A program made the position numbers and the translations under genes. The notes under the pieces were generated by a model that saw only the letters and a program-made list of their open reading frames with translations, did not search any database and was not told the origin of the DNA. This document shows positions 21,026 through 28,973 of a stretch of DNA of 48,256 bases, one piece after another (the first letter of the stretch is position 1; each line of letters starts with the position of its first letter). The DNA comes from a virus. The DNA is taken from the IMG/VR virus record IMGVR_UViG_3300020020_000051, positions 1 through 48,256 of that record; one strand, 5' to 3'.

Positions 21026-21362
21026 AAAGGTCTTGATACGAGAGGCTGTTAATTCTGCGATTCGTGAATTGCGATCCGTAGCTATCGCTTTGCGTGCAGC
21101 CGCTGATCAGATTGAGGATGCGCTTGATTCGAGACCGAGATTGCCGCTTAGTCTAAAGACTTTCGAAGTACAACTTCCGCAGTGGGAGGTTGTGCGATGG
21201 GGACCGTACAAGATGGGCCTCGCCTTGCGTGTACAGTGGGCGTCAGAGGTTCTTGAAAGTGCAGCGTTTGCTTTAGAGATGGCGCCTAAGGCTGAGGACT
21301 ATGCATCTGATTTGCGAGCGATGGCTGAAACATCCGAAGGTATCAGTTTACCAAGAGTGTAA
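21021..21362 (+). CDS. Hypothetical protein
   Basis: A 113-residue protein, mainly helical (AVNSAIRELRSVAIALRAAA, QWASEVLESAAFALEMA). Its ATG sits inside the palindrome copy that holds the terminase stop. No family recognised. Position between terminase and lysis genes. Confidence 0.75.
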   Translation: MQKVLIREAVNSAIRELRSVAIALRAAADQIEDALDSRPRLPLSLKTFEVQLPQWEVVRWGPYKMGLALRVQWASEVLESAAFALEMAPKAEDYASDLRAMAETSEGISLPRV

Positions 21363-21366
21363 CAAA

Positions 21367-21951
21367 ATGGCTGTACCAACTTACAGATCGATGTGGCCAA
21401 TATACGCAAGGTATTGGAACACCATGTCACTGTCTCATTCGAATGCGCCTAGAGTGATTTCGGCGTGTAAAAAGATTGTGAGTCATAAATCGCGCTATGA
21501 AGCCGCGCAAAGAGGTACAGGTGTTCCGTGGTATATGATTGGTTGTTTACATATGCGGGAATCGTCACTGAATTTTACAACACAGCTTGCTCAAGGTGAT
21601 CCACTGAATAGAGTCAGTACACATGTGCCGGCAGGACGAGGACCATTTGCGACGTGGGAGGCTGGTGCTCGTGATGCGTTGGTTGTATTGAAAGGGTATA
21701 ATAGAATTATCGATTGGCGTCTTGAGAAAATTCTATATTATTGCGAAAATTATAACGGTTGGGGGTATTGGAACTATCATAATAAGATTCCTAGTCCCTA
21801 TGTGTGGGGGGCAACGAGTATCCAAAGACCAGGTAAGTACATAGCCGACGGTCAATGGAGTTCTACTGCGTGGGATACGCAGATCGGCTGTGCGGTCATG
21901 ATTCGTGTGATCTCGCAGATGGAAAAGTTCACTCTAACGCGGGAGACGTGA
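21367..21951 (+). CDS. Endolysin, lysozyme-like
   Basis: A 194-residue probable peptidoglycan hydrolase. The segment VPWYMIGCLHMRESSLNF with its Glu, then LAQGDPLNRVSTHVPAGRG and FATWEAGARDAL, follows the pattern of a lysozyme-like family (VPWY.IA.IH..E.S..F..HL.NGDPL) found in phages and bacteria. The N-terminus has no signal peptide, so release depends on the holin that follows. I took the ATG after the upstream stop; the ribosome binding site is weak. Confidence 0.85.
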   Translation: MAVPTYRSMWPIYARYWNTMSLSHSNAPRVISACKKIVSHKSRYEAAQRGTGVPWYMIGCLHMRESSLNFTTQLAQGDPLNRVSTHVPAGRGPFATWEAGARDALVVLKGYNRIIDWRLEKILYYCENYNGWGYWNYHNKIPSPYVWGATSIQRPGKYIADGQWSSTAWDTQIGCAVMIRVISQMEKFTLTRET

Positions 21952-21952
21952 T

Positions 21953-22294
21953 ATGATTACTCCTAATGTCGAACAAATCAAGTCAGCCATTCGGTGGGTG
22001 ATCGCGACTTTTGGCGGTGGTTTTATTGGCTGGGGAACTGCGAAGGGATGGGACATTTCTGGACTCCTATCGATGTTCAATACGGAGGCAGTGGTAGGTG
22101 TCGTCGCTTCTCTTATCATGCTTGCTTGGGGAGTGATTGCCAAGACCAAGACTGGTCTTGTAGCCGCTGCTTCTGCTGTGCCAGAAGTCACGAAAATTGA
22201 GATTTCGCCTGTATCGACCAGTAAGGATTCTGTACAGGCCGCCAGTGCAATCGTGAAGGGTACATCTCCGATCGTTGTAGCCTCTTCGAGGTAG
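21953..22294 (+). CDS. Holin-like membrane protein
   Basis: A 113-residue protein with two hydrophobic segments (about residues 14-33, IRWVIATFGGGFIGWGTA region, and 45-66, AVVGVVASLIMLAWGVIA), then a soluble tail. Size, two-pass topology and place between endolysin and spanin-like genes fit a class II holin that would permeabilise the inner membrane. Assignment is by topology and context. Confidence 0.75.
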   Translation: MITPNVEQIKSAIRWVIATFGGGFIGWGTAKGWDISGLLSMFNTEAVVGVVASLIMLAWGVIAKTKTGLVAAASAVPEVTKIEISPVSTSKDSVQAASAIVKGTSPIVVASSR

Positions 22295-22296
22295 TC

Positions 22297-22536
22297 ATGA
22301 AGTGGTTTGTGATCTTGCTCGCTCTCTGTGCGAGTCATACAGTCAATGCGGCGCCGAGAAAAGCGCCGCCAATTTCTTGCGAGTATGTTCGACGTGGTGT
22401 AGGTGCTCCGTGCTTCTTGATAAGGGCGTACTCGTACATATATGAGGGTTACACACCTGATCAGAAACGCCAGGCGAGAAGGTGCCTAACTCCACAAGAA
22501 AGGGCAGCCATTCAAGCTTGCTTCAAGGGACTATGA
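22297..22536 (+). CDS. Small secreted protein, possible spanin partner
   Basis: A 79-residue protein with a signal peptide (MKWFVILLALCASHTVNA) and a mature part with four Cys (SCEYVRRG, APCF, RRCL, QACF). The Cys in LLALC could act as a lipobox, but the following residues do not fit well. An exact palindrome copy encodes CASHT within the signal peptide. The lysis context suggests an envelope role. Confidence 0.7.
   Translation: MKWFVILLALCASHTVNAAPRKAPPISCEYVRRGVGAPCFLIRAYSYIYEGYTPDQKRQARRCLTPQERAAIQACFKGL
22327..22341 (+). repeat. Palindrome copy (exact), in signal peptide
   Basis: TGTGCGAGTCATACA. Encodes LCASHT. Confidence 0.85.
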
Positions 22537-22539
22537 ACT

Positions 22540-22839
22540 ATGAGCGCAGATGTAATAACAGCCTATGCGACACTTTTAGCAGCTTTCGGTAGTATGATTG
22601 TTGCTATTGTTGGTGCTATTATATCACTTAGGGCAAGTCATAAGGTTCAAGCCCTTCAACCAACAATAATTGCAGCGGAGAGCAAACTGGAGAGCATTGA
22701 GAAGAAACAAGACGAGCAGCATTCTAATACAAACAGTCGATTGGACGAGTTGTTGAAAGTTACTGGTGAGAGAGAACGTGCTGCCGGTCGTCAAGAGGTA
22801 CATGATGAACGGTTAGCAGAAGAAAAAGCGAAGGAATGA
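22540..22839 (+). CDS. Membrane-anchored coiled-coil protein, possible inner spanin
   Basis: A 99-residue protein with one N-terminal transmembrane helix (about 9-29, YATLLAAFGSMIVAIVGA) followed by a coiled coil to the end (AAESKLESIEKKQDEQ, RLDELLKV). This topology and the lysis-gene neighbourhood match Rz-type inner-membrane spanins, which join the two membranes at lysis. Confidence 0.7.
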   Translation: MSADVITAYATLLAAFGSMIVAIVGAIISLRASHKVQALQPTIIAAESKLESIEKKQDEQHSNTNSRLDELLKVTGERERAAGRQEVHDERLAEEKAKE

Positions 22840-22843
22840 ACCA

Positions 22844-25018
22844 ATGGCAGACGATGACACCGACGTTTTTGAGGTTCCAGAGGCTGTCGATGAATTGGCA
22901 GCAAAAAAGAAGCCGCAACCACTATATCAGATTTTTGAGGGTAGTAGAATTGCGATCAGTCGCTCTGTTGGCAAAATGTGGCAGAAGAAATTCGAGGCCG
23001 CAACCAAAGCCATGGAGGAAGTGCGTAAAGTTCATGATGACGTTTTCAGATACTATAATAATAATCAATCGAAAGATTTAGAGTCACCGCGCGGTATGTT
23101 CAAGCGTGGTGATGGTACTGAGAATATTGTTTTCAGTAATATGAACGTGATGCTGCCTGCGGTCTATGGTAAAGACCCAAACATTACATGTTCGACAACT
23201 GATAAAGGGGATCAACCTCTTTGCGATGCCATGCAATCGCTACTCAATACTGTTTTTAGGAGGAAATCGGCTCCTGGAATTAACGCCAAGCCGAAAATCA
23301 AGCGTGCTGCTGGATTAGGTCTGCTTACGAATACTGGTCTGTTGAAGCTGGACTACACACAGAAAGACGACTCGCGTGAGATGGCACTGCAACAGATGTC
23401 ACAGCTTACCGATGAACTCGGGAAGGCTAAGGATTTGGATAAAGTTGAACATCTGTATGGACAGCTTGAGGCACTCGAACAAAATATGGAAGTGCTGCAA
23501 GCTAGCGGTCCACAGTTAAATGTGGTACTTCCACACTGTTTGACAATCGATCCATACGCTGAAAGCGCAGATGGAATGGATGCGCAGTGGATGATCGAAG
23601 AAGTTTATATTAGCACAGCATCATTGATGGCGAGATACACGAAAGAGAATCCAGAAGATGAGGAAGACAATGAGACTCGGGTGCTTGTCTACAAGCCGAC
23701 GCACAAGGCGAAGTTCGCTGAGGGAGGTAATCGCGATAATAATCTTGGCTTTGTTTTGGAGGCAGCTGAACCGTCGGTCACGGAGGTTGTGAGTCATACA
23801 GACGAACAACGTCGTGCGTACCTGAATTTGTATTATACGCAATGCTATTACGTGTGGGACGCAGCAATGCGTCGTGTTATGCTGTTTCATAAGGATGATT
23901 GGACTTGGCCGCTTTGGGTGTGGGATGATCCTCTCGGCTTAAGTAGGTTCTTTCCATACTTCTTGATTAGTTTTGCATTCAGTACTGGTGGGACTATCTC
24001 TGTTGGCGAAACGGCATACTATCTCGATCAGCAGGATAACATCAATGATATTAATCGTCAGATCAATAAGATCAGGCGATCCGTATTCGACTTCTTTTTC
24101 TACAATTCAGATAAGGTAGACGAGACGGAGGTTGAGCAATTCCTAAAGACGTTGCGTGGTGATGGGCAATGGAATAAGAAGATATTAGGTGTTCGTGCTG
24201 GAGAGCAGAAGATTTCTGACATGATCCAAGCGTTTGCTCCACCTTCTCTTGAATACGAACAGTTGTTCAATAAGCAGACCGAAATGGAGGCTATCAATCG
24301 CTTGACGAATACTAGTGATGCGCTTCGTGGTGTTCAATTCAAGACGAATACGAATACATCTGCTGTCAATACATATCAGGAAGCTATGAGATTGAGTGTA
24401 GGCGCTAAAGTCGATGTGGTCGAAGACACAGTTGGTGATATTGCGCAAGCACTTGCAGAACTATGTGTCAAGAATATGTCAGTGGAAGAGGTAGCAGGTC
24501 TTATTGGTCCTGTGCTTGCGCAGGGCTTTAGGAATATGACTGTTCAAGAATTCAATTCTCAGTACTCGGTACAACTTGTTGCTGGGAGCATGGAGAAACC
24601 GAATAGTGCCTTTAAGAAGAAGGAAGCGATCGAGTTAACGCAAGCTGTGGGACAATTCGCCAAAGCAGCTCCTGGATCAACTCTCAGGATCATGCTCAAG
24701 GTGTTACAGCAAGCGTTTACCGAAATCGTAATGAGAAAAGAGGATTGGGCCGCGATAGATCAAGAGATACAGGCCAATCTGTCTAGAGGCGTGAGTGATG
24801 GTTCTGGTGGTGGCGGTGGAGGACAAGATTTACAACAAGCAGCGCAACAGCTACCAGAGGAAATAAAGGCCCAAGTTGTTCAGATGAAGCAGCAAGGGGC
24901 TTCGGATCAGGAAATCTTAACATTTATACAGGAGCAGGTGAACAATGGCACCCAACGACAGGCAGCAGGACAGCAACAGCGACAACCGACAAATGGTGTT
25001 CGACAACCTAGGGCTTGA
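22844..25018 (+). CDS. Portal protein
   Basis: A 724-residue dodecameric portal expected at the packaging vertex. The N-terminal part (RVGK..W to FRYYNNNQ, then IVFSNMNVMLPAVYGKDP), a large helical body and a Gln-rich C-terminal tail (DLQQAAQQLPEEIKAQVVQM) fit short-tailed phage portals of the P22/N4-like kind. An in-frame palindrome copy encodes VSHT near residue 315. The last 74 bases overlap the scaffold gene in another frame. Confidence 0.88.
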   Translation: MADDDTDVFEVPEAVDELAAKKKPQPLYQIFEGSRIAISRSVGKMWQKKFEAATKAMEEVRKVHDDVFRYYNNNQSKDLESPRGMFKRGDGTENIVFSNMNVMLPAVYGKDPNITCSTTDKGDQPLCDAMQSLLNTVFRRKSAPGINAKPKIKRAAGLGLLTNTGLLKLDYTQKDDSREMALQQMSQLTDELGKAKDLDKVEHLYGQLEALEQNMEVLQASGPQLNVVLPHCLTIDPYAESADGMDAQWMIEEVYISTASLMARYTKENPEDEEDNETRVLVYKPTHKAKFAEGGNRDNNLGFVLEAAEPSVTEVVSHTDEQRRAYLNLYYTQCYYVWDAAMRRVMLFHKDDWTWPLWVWDDPLGLSRFFPYFLISFAFSTGGTISVGETAYYLDQQDNINDINRQINKIRRSVFDFFFYNSDKVDETEVEQFLKTLRGDGQWNKKILGVRAGEQKISDMIQAFAPPSLEYEQLFNKQTEMEAINRLTNTSDALRGVQFKTNTNTSAVNTYQEAMRLSVGAKVDVVEDTVGDIAQALAELCVKNMSVEEVAGLIGPVLAQGFRNMTVQEFNSQYSVQLVAGSMEKPNSAFKKKEAIELTQAVGQFAKAAPGSTLRIMLKVLQQAFTEIVMRKEDWAAIDQEIQANLSRGVSDGSGGGGGGQDLQQAAQQLPEEIKAQVVQMKQQGASDQEILTFIQEQVNNGTQRQAAGQQQRQPTNGVRQPRA
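23786..23800 (+). repeat. Palindrome copy (mismatched), in portal
   Basis: GTTGTGAGTCATACA. Encodes VVSHT. Confidence 0.65.
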
Positions 25019-26048
25019 TAACGACGAAATTGGTGCTGGCGATCTTGGTGATGATCTGGAATCCGGTTCTGACGATGGTCAGGATGGTAGCGATGATGGT
25101 GCACCGGACCATAGAGAAAGGCAATCACTCGACGATCTGAGTGTGAGTCGTACACCGGATCGACGACAGCAGCGACAGCAAGGGGAGGCGGCGCCTCGAC
25201 CGTTTGCGCGTAGTGCGGAAGTGCAACCTGATGGTAATGGTAATCTGGTCGATCCACATACCGGTCAGGTTGTAGCCAAAGCAGGTCGGGAGGCTGCGCT
25301 TTACCAACGCGGTTTCAAAAGTGGAGAGGGAGCGAAGGTAGGCGGTTTGACATACCGTTTGCAGCAACGTGAGAATCAATTGCGTCAAGTCATAGAAGCG
25401 GGACGGCAATTGAATACAGAAGTTCAACAGCTTCGCAGTCACAGTGAAGCGTTGAAGCAGTTTAATTTACAGCCGAATGATATGCTAGCGGCTGCAAAGC
25501 TGTATAACGATCTAAAAACAAAGCCCGCTGAGGCTCTGCGTGCGCTATTGACAAGGGCCGCCGCAAGTGGTACAAATGTAGCTGAATTGGGAATACAAGG
25601 TGTGAATGGTGCAGATGCCAAGTCATTGATCGATTTGGTCCGAGAGGAAATCCAGAAGGCCACACAGCCTATTTCTGAGCAGAACCAGAAAACCCAAGAA
25701 TCTGAACGGCAGCGTCAGCAGCAGCAAGAACAAGAGCGTAGGGCGCAAGAAGAAGTAGAATCGTTCTTTGCTGAAAATCAGGATGCACAAAAATATATGC
25801 CCGTGTTCCAACGGGTATTGCAGAACCCCGATTTTAGGGGAATGTCGCTCGGTGAAATCTGGGCGCGTATTCAACTGAACCTGCTGCGAAACGGCGACCG
25901 TCAACAGAAAGGGAGTCCTCGCGGTGCTTCACGTCCGATTGGTCGTGGACAACCACCAAGAGGGGATGACAGAAACCGTCCTGCTCCAGCAAATGCGACA
26001 TACGACAATATCTTGAAGGATGTTCTGGACCAGCACGGTGTTGTGTGA
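24945..26048 (+). CDS. Scaffold protein
   Basis: A 367-residue protein with a highly acidic, Asp-rich N-terminus (DNDEIGAGDLGDDLESGSD), a long Gln/Glu/Arg coiled coil in the centre (REEIQKATQPIS, RQQQQEQERRAQEE) and a basic Pro/Arg tail. This composition plus its place between portal and capsid marks the assembly scaffold. It starts inside the portal gene with AGGTG upstream. Ends VV with GTG TGA in a palindrome-like copy. A second copy in frame encodes SVSRT. Confidence 0.85.
   Translation: MAPNDRQQDSNSDNRQMVFDNLGLDNDEIGAGDLGDDLESGSDDGQDGSDDGAPDHRERQSLDDLSVSRTPDRRQQRQQGEAAPRPFARSAEVQPDGNGNLVDPHTGQVVAKAGREAALYQRGFKSGEGAKVGGLTYRLQQRENQLRQVIEAGRQLNTEVQQLRSHSEALKQFNLQPNDMLAAAKLYNDLKTKPAEALRALLTRAAASGTNVAELGIQGVNGADAKSLIDLVREEIQKATQPISEQNQKTQESERQRQQQQEQERRAQEEVESFFAENQDAQKYMPVFQRVLQNPDFRGMSLGEIWARIQLNLLRNGDRQQKGSPRGASRPIGRGQPPRGDDRNRPAPANATYDNILKDVLDQHGVV
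25140..25154 (+). repeat. Palindrome copy (one mismatch), in scaffold
   Basis: AGTGTGAGTCGTACA. Encodes SVSRT. Confidence 0.7.
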
Positions 26049-26056
26049 GTCATAAT
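26042..26056 (+). repeat. Palindrome copy (mismatched), at stop codon
   Basis: TGTGTGAGTCATAAT at the end of the scaffold gene, ahead of the capsid gene. Confidence 0.7.
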
Positions 26057-26080
26057 CGGATCAACCACTAGGAGAGATCA

Positions 26081-27058
26081 ATGCCTGCCCTAGATACCGT
26101 AATCCACTCCATGCTCACTCGCAGTCGTGCGAAGCTGATCATGGCGTCGGCGATTTCGGGCACCGTTTCCGCGTATCTCCACGCCAAGAAGCGCGTGGTG
26201 GTCGAGGATGGCGGACCGAGCATCACCAATCCGATCATTGTCGGGTTAAACCCAAACGTTACATCGATGCAGTACTATGATACAGTACCCATCGATCAGA
26301 CCAACGAATTCACGACCGTTTCTTACAGTATGGCGAGAGTCGTGGGTTCCCTGATCATCTCCGATCAGGAAGAAGACGAGAACCAAGGTCGTGCTCAAAT
26401 CTTCAAGATCATCAAAGGCAAGATCATGGCGCTCGACGAGAGTATTTCTCGTCAGTTCGCGACTTACCATACGGCAGTTGGTGCCGGGACTGATCCCAAT
26501 GGGTTGGGCAATCTCATTCCGGCCGATCCGACTACCGGCTCGGTGGGTGGCATCAGTCTTGCGTCGGAACCGCAGTGGCGGTCCTCGTCGTATGACTTTG
26601 CTGGTACGCTGTCGCCGGAAAACATCGAGGAAGCGTTCGACGACATTCTTGAACTCGATTTGAATCGTGGCGATACGTCTTCGGACGATTCAGCCGAGTC
26701 CAAGCCGAGTGTTATTTTTGCCGGACGCAATATCTACCGTATGCACAAGGCAGCGGCTCGCGATAAGCAAACCATTGCTCTTGATGCATCCGGTACCGGC
26801 AAGAAACTGGTGAACCTTGGTATTGTCGGTACGACACACAACGGTACACCGTTGCTTTTCGATGAGAAGCTCGGAGCCAATGTCGCGTACTTTGTCAACG
26901 ACAAGTTTCTCACGCTCCACATCCTCCGTGGTGTCAATATGCGCATCAAGCAATTGGTCGCACCTTGGAACATGGATGCTTCCGGTCGTCGTATTGTGTG
27001 GGAGGGGCAACTTTGTTCCTGGCGTCAGTATAGGACGCACGCCTATCTCACCAACTAG
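26081..27058 (+). CDS. Major capsid protein
   Basis: A 325-residue protein of HK97-like fold by context and pattern. It has an N-terminal arm, MQYYDTVPIDQTNEFTTVSY (E-loop-like), a spine helix QIFKIIKGKIMALDESISRQ, and a C-terminal beta part with IRGVNMRIKQLVAPW. Codons are richer in G and C and more biased than those of neighbouring genes, as expected for the most abundant virion protein. AGGAG precedes the ATG. Confidence 0.9.
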   Translation: MPALDTVIHSMLTRSRAKLIMASAISGTVSAYLHAKKRVVVEDGGPSITNPIIVGLNPNVTSMQYYDTVPIDQTNEFTTVSYSMARVVGSLIISDQEEDENQGRAQIFKIIKGKIMALDESISRQFATYHTAVGAGTDPNGLGNLIPADPTTGSVGGISLASEPQWRSSSYDFAGTLSPENIEEAFDDILELDLNRGDTSSDDSAESKPSVIFAGRNIYRMHKAAARDKQTIALDASGTGKKLVNLGIVGTTHNGTPLLFDEKLGANVAYFVNDKFLTLHILRGVNMRIKQLVAPWNMDASGRRIVWEGQLCSWRQYRTHAYLTN

Positions 27059-27059
27059 A

Positions 27060-27074
27060 TGTGCGAGTCGCACA
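27060..27074 (+). repeat. Palindrome copy (exact), after capsid gene
   Basis: TGTGCGAGTCGCACA, symmetric, just after the TAG and before AGGAG. Confidence 0.85.
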
Positions 27075-27094
27075 CAAACTAGGAGTATCGCATC

Positions 27095-27517
27095 GTGTTT
27101 CAAATCGCAATGAGTGGCACGAGACTGTCGTATGTCGTGCGGCAGCTTGATGGACAAGTCGAACGGGAAATCACTCCGTTCGATACGAAGAAGCGTGAGA
27201 TCGTGCGCAAGACGCAAAAGCAGGACGCTGGATACATCGTCTACTTTCCGCGTGGGCACGTTCTTCGTTTCAAGAACATGGAGGAATTGAAGCGGTACAA
27301 GCTTCACGTTCGCCCTCGGATGATCAACTTACAAGGTTTGGAAGACCCAAACAGCCCAATCGGCAAGCTGATCGCCGCACAAGACCAAAACGAACGCGAC
27401 ACCGCGTTCGAGGCCCTTGAGAATCAAGTCATCGCTATGGCTACAGCCCGAACGGGACGAGTGGTCATGCCGGAGCAGTTGGCATCGCAGCCGGCTGCCC
27501 CTGGTACGGCGGTTTGA
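27095..27517 (+). CDS. Hypothetical head protein
   Basis: A 140-residue protein, GTG start with AGGAG nine bases upstream (an ATG five codons later is possible). Contains ITPFDTKKREIVRKTQKQD, YFPRGHVLRFKNMEELKRY and an Ala/Pro tail. It follows the capsid with an exact symmetric palindrome between. A minor head or completion protein is likely from position. Confidence 0.8.
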   Translation: MFQIAMSGTRLSYVVRQLDGQVEREITPFDTKKREIVRKTQKQDAGYIVYFPRGHVLRFKNMEELKRYKLHVRPRMINLQGLEDPNSPIGKLIAAQDQNERDTAFEALENQVIAMATARTGRVVMPEQLASQPAAPGTAV

Positions 27518-27546
27518 TTTTCGCAACTTAACGGAGGATCAGTCAA

Positions 27547-28257
27547 ATGTCTGCTAAAGAGCGACTGTTTGCCGGATTGACTGGCACCAATAACTATGTG
27601 CCAGCGATGGGATACTCTGCGAATCTCGTCCATGGGCAGCCGACGGCCTTCTCTCTTGGAACGCCTGCTGTTGCTTCTCTTACAGCACTTAGTGCCAACG
27701 TTGGCGGCGCAAATGCGGTAGCCCTTACGTTCTTTCCGCTCAATCTTACGACGGACAGTCCGTATGGTCGTGTGTTGCGTGTTGACCTTAGCGGTGTTCC
27801 CGGCAACGCGCCGGTGATCGAGATACAAGGCGTTGATTATCTCGGTCAGCCGGTTGCGAAGCGGTTCACAGGTTCTGCTGCGGCGACGACGATGACTGCT
27901 GGCGGTGCTGCGGCGATCAAGCGCGTTACTGGTGCGAAGATCATTACGGCGGCAACCAATGCCGTGACGTTCTCCATCGGTACAACTGGTATCCTCGGCC
28001 TTCCGTACAAGTGCAACATCGGATGGGCGAAGGAAGGAACTCCGCCCGTGTTCATTGATCCGGCTGGCATCTTCGCCAAATGGGTCAAGCCTGTATTGGT
28101 CGATCCCCAATCGTTGACCACTGGCGATCCTCGTGGAACTTATGCGCCAACGACGCTCGATGGCGTAATGGAGACCATTCTCGGACTTGAAGGTGACAAC
28201 TCCGTGAATGCCGCAGGCAATGGTGGACTGCACGGCATCAGACACTTCTTCGCATAG
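27547..28257 (+). CDS. Probable head decoration or fibre protein
   Basis: A 236-residue beta-rich protein: AVALTFFPLNLTTDSPYGRV, IEIQGVDYLGQPVAKRFTG and Ala/Gly/Thr repeats typical of surface-exposed virion proteins. It shares the GC-rich, biased codon choice of the capsid gene, suggesting high copy number. Capsid-neighbour position suggests decoration. No exact family identified. Confidence 0.78.
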   Translation: MSAKERLFAGLTGTNNYVPAMGYSANLVHGQPTAFSLGTPAVASLTALSANVGGANAVALTFFPLNLTTDSPYGRVLRVDLSGVPGNAPVIEIQGVDYLGQPVAKRFTGSAAATTMTAGGAAAIKRVTGAKIITAATNAVTFSIGTTGILGLPYKCNIGWAKEGTPPVFIDPAGIFAKWVKPVLVDPQSLTTGDPRGTYAPTTLDGVMETILGLEGDNSVNAAGNGGLHGIRHFFA

Positions 28258-28272
28258 TGTGTGAGTCATACA
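28258..28272 (+). repeat. Palindrome copy (exact), gene junction
   Basis: TGTGTGAGTCATACA between TAG and the ATG of the connector gene. Confidence 0.85.
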
Positions 28273-28273
28273 C

Positions 28274-28963
28274 ATGTCAGCTACTGTTCGCCAAGTAGTA
28301 GACGACGCACTGGAACTGGTCGGTGAAGTGGCCGGTTCCGGTGTTCAGATGTACGGGGACGACCGGATGCGCAGCAATGCCATTCGGGCGTTCGATATGC
28401 TGTTCAAGAAGTATCCGTGGCACCAATACCGCAAGTGGTATCGACTACAACTTGATGGTATCCTTGGCGTGGTGACCACGGACGCATTTGGTCAGGTTAG
28501 GGACTTTGAGGACTTTATCAAAGTCTGTCGAGATGCAGAGTCTGAGCCTATTCCTATGTGGTCGCGTGATGCTAATCCGTATTCGTCTGCGATCACAAGT
28601 GGTGGTACGCGTCTTCGATACTGGTCTAGTCTACATGTGACAGACGCTAACTATGCATTGCGTAGATTACAGTTCTATCCTGTGACGGCTACTGGCTTTG
28701 TTAATATTCAGGCGTTGTTGTATCCACTTGTACCTCCAGCGGCACAATGGGATTGGGAAGATGTGTGGTATCTGGATCGAGCGTTACTATCGTATGCAAC
28801 GGCATTCATGACACTCATTGGTGATGATCTGAATGCTAATGCTGCCAACGTCGTAAAGGCTATGATGAACGACAAGTTTAGTGACATTAAGAATGCGCTG
28901 TCTCGCATTCCAAAAGCGATCGATCCATCTTCTGGTGTTCCTACTGAATGGCAAGAAGTGTGA
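28274..28963 (+). CDS. Head-tail connector / tail tubular A-like protein
   Basis: A 229-residue protein reading VRQVVDDALELVGEVAGSG, RAFDMLFKKYPWHQYRK, and later LYPLVPPAAQWDWEDVWYLD. The pattern of an N-terminal helix and YPW..YRKW fits tail tubular protein A / gp4-like connectors of podoviruses. Stop is embedded in a palindrome-like copy (QEV TGA), and the start is also just after one. Confidence 0.78.
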   Translation: MSATVRQVVDDALELVGEVAGSGVQMYGDDRMRSNAIRAFDMLFKKYPWHQYRKWYRLQLDGILGVVTTDAFGQVRDFEDFIKVCRDAESEPIPMWSRDANPYSSAITSGGTRLRYWSSLHVTDANYALRRLQFYPVTATGFVNIQALLYPLVPPAAQWDWEDVWYLDRALLSYATAFMTLIGDDLNANAANVVKAMMNDKFSDIKNALSRIPKAIDPSSGVPTEWQEV

Positions 28964-28971
28964 GTCGCACA
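28957..28971 (+). repeat. Palindrome copy (one mismatch), at stop codon
   Basis: AGTGTGAGTCGCACA; holds the connector TGA, three bases before the next ATG. Confidence 0.75.
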
Positions 28972-28973
28972 GC

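Noticed and set aside
21474-21489. Weak palindrome-like sequence in the endolysin gene
   Set aside because: Three mismatches, including outer bases; not counted. The same holds for 31444-31458.
26690-27307. Minus-strand frame opposite capsid gene (205 codons)
   Set aside because: Shadow of the GC-rich capsid gene; no start signal and no operon on that strand.
27424-28275. Minus-strand frame opposite the decoration-like gene (283 codons)
   Set aside because: Same reasons; Arg/Ser-rich antisense composition, and the plus-strand gene is well supported.
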